From the NCBI GenBank assembly GCA_019309685.1, contig JAFDFT010000425.1, forward strand, positions 1 through 5,785: a DNA stretch of 5,785 bases, written 5' to 3'. The translations under genes were made by a program, and so were the position numbers. Below the pieces are notes generated by a model. That model did no database searches. It saw only the letters and a program-made list of their open reading frames with translations, and had not been told where the DNA came from. This DNA is from Deltaproteobacteria bacterium (GTDB lineage Bacteria > Desulfobacterota > Desulfobacteria > Desulfobacterales > JAABPS01). Positions 1-5,785 of the stretch are shown one piece after another; position 1 is the stretch's first letter, and every line of letters starts with the position of its first letter.

Positions 1-91
1 CTAAGATCGAGCAACGAATGAGAGACAGCTTTTGACTCGCTGAAACTGATATAGAATATGCTTCGCTTACTGTAATAACGGGTGAAATAAA

Positions 92-2434
92 ATGGTCAAT
101 GATAAAAAAGGATTTATGAATTTCTATCTGCGTTTTATTCTGCGCCGCAGGTGGCCGATTCTTCTGGTACTTATCATCATAACAGCGGCTTCATTAATGA
201 TGGCCTCTCATGGAGTCATCTCATCATCCATAGGCGGGCTTTTTTTAGGAGAGAACCCGGAGTATCCTAAATATCTGAACCGCGCGGATGATTTTGGCAG
301 TGATGATGTCATTATTATTGCCATTGATGATTCGAAATTTTTATCTCCTTCCAGCCAGGACCGCATTGAGCGGGCAGTAGATGAGATATCGGTTATGCCC
401 TATGTGAAGGATGTAAGGTCCGTGCTTGATGTGCAGGAAATCGTTGGTACTGATGATGCCCTTTATGTGGATACATATGCTGAAAAAACGCGGCAGAAAC
501 CCGAAAATCTCGAAAGCATTCTTGACAACCTATGTAAAGATCATTTTGCAGAAGGGATATTTGTATCCCGGGACTGTCAACACACCACGGTGATTGTGGA
601 ACTTGATACGGATCCAAACCGTCCTTCAGAAATGATTCCTGGTTTGATTGATAACATTATAAACGCTTTTGAAACATCAGGATACGACCGCGACCAACTT
701 CATGTGGTTGGACTGTCCGCAAACATTGCCGCTGTAATGCATGAAACGTATTTCAGTATCAAGACCCTGTTTCCTATTGTTCTTGTGGTTCTTCTTGCTG
801 CGGTGTGGATCATGTTCCGAAGAATATGGCCGGTGGCAATTACAGGTATTGTCGCACTGATTGCTGTTTCCTGGACCGTCGGTTTTTCAATTATGCTTGA
901 CCGGCATGTGAGTATTTTTACAGGAATTCTTCCGGCTATCATTCTCATCATCAGTTTTTCAGACGTTATTCATCTGTGCAGCGCTTACCTTCTGGAATTG
1001 AATCATGGAAAATCAAAAAAAGAATCAATACTTGCAAGCGGTGTTGACGTAGGGAAAGCGTGTATATTTACATCCGTAACTACCTTTTTCTTTTTTGTTT
1101 CACTTTCACTTATTCCCACGCCAGCCTCAAGACTGCTGGGTATATCTCTTGGCTTTGGAACAGCAACAGCTCTTATTCTTGCGGTTACACTTGCTCCTAT
1201 ACTCTTTTCATTCATGCCTGCACCAAAAACATGGAGAAAAGGTACTGCCGGAAGGGTACAGGGTCTTCTGGACAGGTTCCTGTCTTTTTCTGCAAAGATT
1301 TCATTTAAAATACCATGGGTGATAATAATTATTTTCGCTGTTTTTTTTGCCGTAATTATTACAGGTCTTACAAAATTTACGATCGAAACTGATTTTGCGA
1401 AAAGAATGTCCTCTGACCACCCTCTCCGGGCAGCTGGGCGCTATTTTAATAAAAATTTTGTGGGGTCCAATACAGTTGATGTCTATATCCGCGCATCTGA
1501 ATCAAATGACCTGCTCCAACCGGAAATGCTCCGGAAGATAGCACAATGCCAACAAATACTTGAAGATCAGCCGGAAATTTCAAAAACTCACTCCCTTGTA
1601 GACCTGTTTGAGACGCTGCACAAAGAGTTTGACCCTGAGGATGCAGAAAATAACAGTATACCGGACAGCAGGGAGGCTCTCGCGCAATATCTGTTACTGT
1701 TTGAAATGTCCGGCGGCAGAGATCTTGAAAGGCTGGTGGATTTTGACCGCAGGGTCATGCGAATGATTATTTATCTTCCAAAAGAAGAATACAGACATAC
1801 AGCCGCCATGGGCAACAGGTCAAGCGACCTTATACAGGAAAAACTCGGTGATTCTGTTGAAGTGAAGGCTTCAGGCCTTGTCTATCTTCTCGGAGATTTT
1901 TTTGAAGTGATCCTTAAAGGTCAGCAAACGGCTCTTTTTTTAGCTTTTATGAGTATTGCTTTCATGATGATGATAGGGCTTCGATCTATAGGTGCGGGGT
2001 TATGGTCCATGTTTCCCAATGTGCTGCCGCTTTTTGCCTTGTGCGGTTATCTCGGTTTGTTTTCAGACTATGTCGATTCAGATGTGATAATAATAGCCAT
2101 TATGGCAATTGGAATCGGCGTTGATGATACCATCCATTTTCTTATGCGTTTCCGTATTGAGTCAGAGCGCCAGGATGATCTTCAAAAAGCGGTAAAACAA
2201 ACCTTTTTCTATTCAGGGAGAGGGATTGTGATAACAACCGTGATACTGGTGATAGGCTTTGCTCCTTTTGCGGCTTCAGATTATCTTACGATTAACATGA
2301 TGGGCACTTTATTGCCGATGACGCTTGTTGTAGCGCTTCTTGCTGACCTGTTTTTTGTCCCGGCGCTTATCAAAGTCGGTGCCATCCGGTTTAAGTTCTC
2401 AACAAATAATTATACCCATAAACCGGTTACGTAA
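92..2434 (+). CDS. RND-superfamily (MMPL/COG1033-type) membrane exporter
   Basis: Predicted inner-membrane, proton-driven exporter of the RND superfamily, probably for a hydrophobic or lipid substrate; the substrate cannot be read from the sequence. The 780 residues show the duplicated RND plan. TM1 is at about 22-38, followed by a large extracytoplasmic domain (about 40-222) and TM2-TM6 (about 225-374). TM7 is at about 406-427, followed by a second extracytoplasmic domain (about 428-610) and TM8-TM12 (about 612-760). The TM4 charged motif is SFSDVIHL (Asp291) and its counterpart in TM10 is GIGVDDTIHF (Asp678/Asp679), typical of COG1033-like exporters. Length is normal for this group. The ATG at 92 is preceded by GGGTGA at 80-85 with a 6-nt gap, and an in-frame TGA at 83-85 rules out a longer start. 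The gene converges on the acyl-CoA synthetase gene across a 317-bp gap, so no partner lies downstream in the same direction. It resembles HpnN-type lipid transporters in plan, but I cannot assign it to that family. Confidence 0.93.
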   Translation: MVNDKKGFMNFYLRFILRRRWPILLVLIIITAASLMMASHGVISSSIGGLFLGENPEYPKYLNRADDFGSDDVIIIAIDDSKFLSPSSQDRIERAVDEISVMPYVKDVRSVLDVQEIVGTDDALYVDTYAEKTRQKPENLESILDNLCKDHFAEGIFVSRDCQHTTVIVELDTDPNRPSEMIPGLIDNIINAFETSGYDRDQLHVVGLSANIAAVMHETYFSIKTLFPIVLVVLLAAVWIMFRRIWPVAITGIVALIAVSWTVGFSIMLDRHVSIFTGILPAIILIISFSDVIHLCSAYLLELNHGKSKKESILASGVDVGKACIFTSVTTFFFFVSLSLIPTPASRLLGISLGFGTATALILAVTLAPILFSFMPAPKTWRKGTAGRVQGLLDRFLSFSAKISFKIPWVIIIIFAVFFAVIITGLTKFTIETDFAKRMSSDHPLRAAGRYFNKNFVGSNTVDVYIRASESNDLLQPEMLRKIAQCQQILEDQPEISKTHSLVDLFETLHKEFDPEDAENNSIPDSREALAQYLLLFEMSGGRDLERLVDFDRRVMRMIIYLPKEEYRHTAAMGNRSSDLIQEKLGDSVEVKASGLVYLLGDFFEVILKGQQTALFLAFMSIAFMMMIGLRSIGAGLWSMFPNVLPLFALCGYLGLFSDYVDSDVIIIAIMAIGIGVDDTIHFLMRFRIESERQDDLQKAVKQTFFYSGRGIVITTVILVIGFAPFAASDYLTINMMGTLLPMTLVVALLADLFFVPALIKVGAIRFKFSTNNYTHKPVT

Positions 2435-2453
2435 GCTATAAATTATAAAACAT

Positions 2454-2481
2454 GGATCATCTCCAAAAGAGTTGATGATCC
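2454..2481. repeat. Perfect 8-bp inverted repeat, possible leftward terminator
   Basis: GGATCATC (2454-2461) and GATGATCC (2474-2481) are exact reverse complements separated by 12 nt. Two more pairs (T2462-A2470, C2463-G2469) can form inside the loop across a 3-nt bulge. Read rightwards, the stem is followed by CGAAAAGG with no T-run, so it is a poor intrinsic terminator for the exporter. Read leftwards, it is followed by ATGTTTTATAATTTATAG, which is T-rich. It could therefore end transcripts coming from the synthetase about 270 nt past its stop codon, before they run antisense into the exporter. A protein-binding palindrome is the alternative. Confidence 0.4.
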
Positions 2482-2485
2482 GAAA

Positions 2486-2542
2486 AGGATTCCCCGCTCA
2501 AAGTCCGGGATCTTCGACAAAGGTCCAAGGATTCCAGGATTC
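2486..2542. repeat. Short AGGATTC direct-repeat cluster
   Basis: AGGATTC occurs at 2486-2492, 2528-2534 and 2536-2542. The last two are adjacent octamers (AGGATTCC, AGGATTCG) preceded by the related AGGTCCA at 2521-2527. Together they look like a decayed 7-8-bp tandem array. No flanking duplication or terminal inverted repeats are visible, so it is not called a mobile element. Confidence 0.4.
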
Positions 2543-2693
2543 GAGTAAAGAGCTTAAAATATAAAGAAAATTTAAAATTTGGTAAAAGTATTAACTGTCC
2601 TGTGTATTTCTTATAACACTACGGAAAGATAAGGCAGAAGGATAGGTCAAATCGTAAGTGGTATCGATATACAGGCTATGGCTTTATGTGTGA

Positions 2694-2716
2694 GTGATAG
2701 ACATCGCTATTATCAC
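2694..2716 (-). other. Weak hairpin just downstream of the synthetase gene
   Basis: GTGATA (2694-2699) pairs with TATCAC (2711-2716) around an 11-nt loop, beginning about 36 nt past the synthetase stop codon on the minus strand. Some alternative pairing with CTAT (2707-2710) is possible. No T-run follows on either strand. It may stabilise the 3' end or help termination, but the six-pair stem is short and could be chance. Confidence 0.2.
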
Positions 2717-2751
2717 CTTAACATCTGCCTTTTAGCTTCCTGAAGACATGT

Positions 2752-4329
2752 TTATTTCCTGCTTGAATATTTTATCAAAACTTTCCCGCTTGGCGTGAGC
2801 GGCAGCATTTCACGAATAAAAAACCGTTTGGGAACTTTAAAATTTGCCAATCTGGATTTGCAGTATTTTTTAAGTTCTTCTTCCGTAACGGATGTACCGG
2901 GTTGAAGCATAATGAAGGCCCAGCCCACCTCTTGGAATGTATCGTCCGGTACACCAATGACGGCTGCAAAGAAAACAGACTCGTGCGTGGTCAGTATATC
3001 TTCGATTTCAAGGGGAAATACGTTTTCACCACCGGTTTTAAACATTTCCGATTTTCTTCCGGTCAGATAGATGTATCCCCTATCATCTTTGTAGGCCAGA
3101 TCTGACGAATAATACCATCCATCCTTATCAATTACTTTGGCCGTTTCCTCTGGCTTGTTCAGGTAGCCCTTCATCAGAAATGCCCCTCGCACCGCAATTT
3201 CCCCGACTTTTCCATCTGGGAGCTCATTCCGCTCTTCATCCACAATTTTGAGCTCAAAGGGAGCGGCTATTTTACCGGCCGATTTCTGTAGGATTTCCAG
3301 ATCATCTCCCTTTTCAGTGTAGGTTACAAATCCTGCCATTTCTGTACTTCCATATCCTGTATACATGAGTGTATCTGTTTTCCGGCTGATCGCCTGAAGT
3401 GTGTCCAGCATAGGTTTGGGAGCTGCAGCGCCCGACCATATAAAAGATTCCACTTTACTGAAATCGGTTGTAGCAAATTCAGACAATTTCATTTCCAGGA
3501 TGAACATGACCGGCATCCCGCCCAGACAGGAAATCCCTTCTGACTCTAAAAGATTAAGCATCTCAGCAGGATCGAATTTGTCCAGTAGATAGGATGTGCA
3601 TCCTTCCATTATAACAGGGATAATATGTTCAGTGGCAGATGCCACATGATTGATTGGAAATGGGCAGGCCAGTTTGTGATACGGCCGTGTCTCAAATTTT
3701 TCATTCTGGATGCGAATATTTGAAAGGATACTTTGATGTGTATGGATCACGCCTTTTGGTTTACCTGTGGACCCGGAAGTATACAGAAGCAGGGCATCAT
3801 CCTGTTCTTTGACTTCTTCCGATCTTTTCTCAAGCGCCTCATTAAGCTGATCCCTGGGATTGCTGATAAATTCATCGTATCCCTCTGTTCCTTCAATAGG
3901 TTCACCGATGACGACCATCTTTTTAATGAAGGAAAATTCATCTTTGATCTGCTCAAGGGTTTGGGTTAGATCGGTATCCACATATTCTCTAAGGCTAAAA
4001 ATGATTTTCGGCCGGCTGTCACTTATCATGTAGCGAAATTCATCCAAAGAATATTTCGGGGATAATCCCAGCCATATGGCACCAACCTTGTTTGCCGCCA
4101 TATAGGTCAAAGGGAATTCGTTACGAGCCATGGAAATCAACGCAACACGGTCGCCTATTTGGATACCGGTTTCAAGAAACCCTTTAGCCAGCCGGTCCAT
4201 CTGTTCTTTGAAATTTTTCCACTGCAATCTTTCGTTTTTAAAAATAAACGCTTCACCCTCGGGCTTGGTTTCCGCACATTTTTCAACATAATGCCATGTT
4301 TGATTTAAAGCCTTCCAGTTTATACGCAT
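2752..4329 (-). CDS. AMP-forming acyl-CoA synthetase (ANL superfamily)
   Basis: Predicted cytoplasmic ligase that activates a carboxylic acid with ATP to an acyl-AMP and transfers it to CoA, giving the acyl-CoA, AMP and pyrophosphate. At 525 residues it is full length. Visible core motifs: the phosphate-binding loop YTSGSTGKPKG (183-193); PINHVAS (225-231), where the family often has an aromatic residue before His; SGAAAPKP (299-306); YGSTEM (326-331); the ribose-binding Asp410 in SSDLAY, where TGD is more usual; the hinge region GRKSEMFKTGGENVFP (424-439); and the catalytic Lys516 in PSGKVL near the C-terminus. All key catalytic positions are kept, so it should be active. The acyl substrate cannot be read; a medium-chain, long-chain or aromatic acid is possible. 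The only in-frame start is ATG 4327-4329, because TAA at 4339-4341 closes the frame just upstream. It lies 80 bp after the oxidoreductase stop, same strand, so the two are probably co-transcribed. Confidence 0.95.
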   Translation of the reverse strand: MRINWKALNQTWHYVEKCAETKPEGEAFIFKNERLQWKNFKEQMDRLAKGFLETGIQIGDRVALISMARNEFPLTYMAANKVGAIWLGLSPKYSLDEFRYMISDSRPKIIFSLREYVDTDLTQTLEQIKDEFSFIKKMVVIGEPIEGTEGYDEFISNPRDQLNEALEKRSEEVKEQDDALLLYTSGSTGKPKGVIHTHQSILSNIRIQNEKFETRPYHKLACPFPINHVASATEHIIPVIMEGCTSYLLDKFDPAEMLNLLESEGISCLGGMPVMFILEMKLSEFATTDFSKVESFIWSGAAAPKPMLDTLQAISRKTDTLMYTGYGSTEMAGFVTYTEKGDDLEILQKSAGKIAAPFELKIVDEERNELPDGKVGEIAVRGAFLMKGYLNKPEETAKVIDKDGWYYSSDLAYKDDRGYIYLTGRKSEMFKTGGENVFPLEIEDILTTHESVFFAAVIGVPDDTFQEVGWAFIMLQPGTSVTEEELKKYCKSRLANFKVPKRFFIREMLPLTPSGKVLIKYSSRK

Positions 4330-4336
4330 ACCTCCT
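4330..4336 (-). promoter_or_regulatory. Strong Shine-Dalgarno with unusually tight spacing
   Basis: On the minus strand the bases before the synthetase start read AGGAGGT directly followed by ATG. The 7-base match to the anti-Shine-Dalgarno sequence is strong, but it touches the start codon, whereas about 5-9 nt is usual. An in-frame TAA at 4339-4341 prevents an earlier start, and no ATG, GTG or TTG follows in frame within the usual distance. Either initiation is weak from this ATG or a rare codon such as the ATA two codons on is used. Confidence 0.6.
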
Positions 4337-4409
4337 GCTTACATGAAATGGGGGAGTTTTATTCTATGTTAACCAAATAAATTGTAGAAGAACCAAAAAC
4401 AACTGCTTT
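4330..4409 (-). other. 80-bp spacer between oxidoreductase and synthetase genes
   Basis: AT-rich spacer carrying only the synthetase ribosome binding site at its end. I see no hairpin terminator after the oxidoreductase stop. A TTGGTT with a TAACAT 19 nt on could be read as a weak promoter, but both boxes are poor. Read-through from the oxidoreductase gene is the simpler model. Confidence 0.45.
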
Positions 4410-5785
4410 TTATCGATGATATTCGGGCATAACTTTTTCAACATAGTTTTTGCCGGTAATGACATTTGCGCACAGCAGTGCTGAATAAATTGCCGCGTCC
4501 ATCCCGCTGCCCCAGGTTTTCGCACCATAACCATCTCCTGCAAAGTAGAGCCCGTTCAAGCCCGGCTGCGTGGTATCCGGCCGCGGAGTTCCCGGTGGCG
4601 GCCAGTCACCGAATCCCTTGTCCGAACATGTCCAGATCTCCCAAATCGTATCTGACACCATTTGCGGAAATGTCTTGTGGAAGATGTCCCTGGAAAAATC
4701 AATTACACGGTCGACCTTATTCCTGTCCCTGAGTTCGCCGTCGGTGAGCGCGATAGAAAATCCCAGTGTATATTTACCTTCAGGTGCAAGGGAGGGTTCG
4801 AAATTACTGGGCATGATGGCGATGATATCCACATCGCCAATGAAGCCCTCTTCCGCTTTTATAATGGATGGCGTAAGCAGCCAGGATTTGGGGTTGAGGC
4901 CGGCGTCTGTCAGCAGATCGTTTTTAAGTCCTATATAACCGGTCAGCATGCCCACGCTGAAGAAGTCTTTTTCCACTGAGTTTACGAGATCTTTCGGAAA
5001 GTGTTCTTTCGGCAACACCGGCCATATTTTTCGAATGGGAATAGTGCAAACAACATTTTTGGCCGTAAAAACCCTTTCTCCATCCGGTGTGGTGGCTCTG
5101 ACTCCGGTAACGGTACCATTCTCAAAGATCACTTCTTTTACACCGGCTCCTGTCATGATGCTGCCGCCCGATTCATTGATCTTTTCAGCAAGACGTTCTC
5201 CGATGTAAACAAAACCGGGCTTCTGGACAATACCGGTAGAGCCGCTGATAAGATTCATGCCGATATCTACAGCGGCCCGCATAAACCGGATAAAATCCCC
5301 GGCGGGAATCATTTCCGGTTCGCCCATAACCATGTGGATGGATGCCACGGCAGCCAGAAATTCATACACTTTTCTGTCATCAGTACGGTCATTTAGCCAC
5401 TTATCAAATGATATCTTATCCCACTGCGCCAGTGTTTCGGATGACGCCATGGCCATCTCCCGTAAAAGAATCTTAGCCGTGCGATTCGAGTCCTTGCTCA
5501 TCCATCCATAATTGCCTCCTTTTTCCATGGGGAAAAGCGATGATGTGTCTGGATCGATGACAGTGAATCCTTCATTGCCCGGCAGTTCGATGTGCTTGCC
5601 CAGATAATCCAGAAGACAAGCAACACGCCCTTGATTACCCCAAAAGGTAGCATGGCCGCCGGCTTCGAAGCTGAACCCGTCCAGAAGGCCCTGTTCAAAC
5701 ATGGTTTCCATGTCCGGGGTAGACCGCTGCACCCAGGCATAGACTGACGACATTACCTGTTTGAATTTTTTGGCATCAAGCGTAT
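4410..5785 (-). CDS. FAD-dependent oxidoreductase, phytoene dehydrogenase-like; 5' end outside window
   Basis: C-terminal 457 or so residues of a flavin amine oxidase/phytoene desaturase-type protein (COG1233-like). Such enzymes oxidise, desaturate or isomerise hydrophobic substrates using bound FAD. Numbering from the internal Met at 5753: GFSFEAGGHATFWG (26-39) matches the conserved segment after the N-terminal dinucleotide-binding fold; SGSTGIVQKPGFVYIGERLA (170-189) with the following KINESGGSI matches the substrate/FAD-domain crossover; VVCTIPI (234-240) is the typical strand before the substrate domain; and GLYFAGDGYGAKTWGSGMDA (401-420) is the C-terminal FAD-binding motif with Gly-Asp. 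The GxGxxG motif is absent because the frame stays open to the window edge, with 10 further codons (ending LDAKKFKQV) before that Met. The Met at 5753 is thus almost certainly internal. It probably leads an operon with the synthetase. Carotenoid synthesis is not implied; the substrate is unknown. Confidence 0.9.
   Translation of the reverse strand, partial: TLDAKKFKQVMSSVYAWVQRSTPDMETMFEQGLLDGFSFEAGGHATFWGNQGRVACLLDYLGKHIELPGNEGFTVIDPDTSSLFPMEKGGNYGWMSKDSNRTAKILLREMAMASSETLAQWDKISFDKWLNDRTDDRKVYEFLAAVASIHMVMGEPEMIPAGDFIRFMRAAVDIGMNLISGSTGIVQKPGFVYIGERLAEKINESGGSIMTGAGVKEVIFENGTVTGVRATTPDGERVFTAKNVVCTIPIRKIWPVLPKEHFPKDLVNSVEKDFFSVGMLTGYIGLKNDLLTDAGLNPKSWLLTPSIIKAEEGFIGDVDIIAIMPSNFEPSLAPEGKYTLGFSIALTDGELRDRNKVDRVIDFSRDIFHKTFPQMVSDTIWEIWTCSDKGFGDWPPPGTPRPDTTQPGLNGLYFAGDGYGAKTWGSGMDAAIYSALLCANVITGKNYVEKVMPEYHR

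Larger units (their letters stand above)
2435..2751. other. Convergent intergenic region without a convincing gene
   Basis: This 317-bp gap separates the 3' ends of the exporter and synthetase genes. Short open frames exist (for example one ending in TAA at 2546-2548), but none has a start codon with a ribosome binding site or a recognisable protein. The part from about 2454 to 2545 looks richer in G and C than the strongly AT-rich stretch after it (about 2546-2600). It contains a perfect 8-bp inverted repeat (2454-2481), three AGGATTC copies (2486-2542), a TATCGATA palindrome (2662-2669) and a weaker hairpin (2694-2716). No classic hairpin-plus-T-run terminator is seen for the exporter. Both transcripts presumably end here, perhaps by factor-dependent termination; that is inference. 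Confidence 0.7.

Noticed and set aside
3..35. Open frame from the window edge ending at TGA 33-35 (KIEQRMRDSF), possible C-terminus of an upstream gene
   Set aside because: Only ten codons are visible and another frame is also open for six codons to TGA at 19-21, so it cannot be told from chance. It would be a plausible upstream operon partner, 56 bp before the exporter.
32..57. Promoter-like TTGACT (32-37) and TAGAAT (52-57) before the exporter
   Set aside because: Each box matches 5 of 6 consensus bases, but the 14-nt spacer is too short for a normal sigma-70 promoter and no better-spaced pair was found.
2386..2426. Inverted repeat CCGGTTTA (2386-2393) / TAAACCGG (2419-2426) at the end of the exporter gene
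   Set aside because: The arms are exact but the 25-nt loop is long, it lies in coding sequence, and no T-run follows, so it is not called a terminator.
2453..2548. Short open frames in the convergent gap
   Set aside because: They lack a ribosome binding site and recognisable product, overlap on both strands, and the ATG at 2452-2454 reaches a stop after seven codons.
4339..4344. Minimal ATG-TAA start-stop element before the synthetase
   Set aside because: No Shine-Dalgarno sequence precedes it, so a regulatory mini-ORF is not supported.
4466..5396. Several plus-strand open frames of 80-131 codons opposite the oxidoreductase
   Set aside because: They overlap one another and a gene with clear family motifs, and their translations show no recognisable domain; they are shadows of the minus-strand gene.

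Overview
The window reads as ordinary bacterial chromosome of moderate GC. The gene families (an RND/MMPL-type exporter, an acyl-CoA synthetase and a phytoene-dehydrogenase-like FAD oxidoreductase) are commonly found together in lipid- or aromatic-metabolising Desulfobacterota/Deltaproteobacteria. That taxonomic guess is inference; no rRNA or other marker gene is present.

Layout: bases 1-91 are a short leader that may include the tail of an upstream gene. Bases 92-2434 (+) encode a complete 780-residue RND-superfamily membrane exporter. Bases 2435-2751 are a 317-bp gap between two convergent genes. It holds no convincing gene, but it has a perfect 8-bp inverted repeat, a small AGGATTC repeat cluster and a weaker hairpin. 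Bases 2752-4329 (-) encode a complete 525-residue AMP-forming acyl-CoA synthetase. After an 80-bp spacer, bases 4410-5785 (-) encode the C-terminal part of a FAD-dependent oxidoreductase whose start and FAD-binding N-terminus lie beyond the right edge.

The oxidoreductase and the synthetase run in the same direction and probably form an operon, with the oxidoreductase first. A reasonable reading is that the ligase makes a CoA thioester of a carboxylic acid and the oxidoreductase desaturates or otherwise oxidises a hydrophobic substrate. The exporter is transcribed towards them from the other side, so it is not in their operon, although it could move a related lipid. I see no mobile element, CRISPR array, RNA gene or clearly new system. 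The oddities are an unusually tight Shine-Dalgarno/start arrangement before the synthetase, the structured convergent gap, and divergences from consensus in the ligase core motifs.
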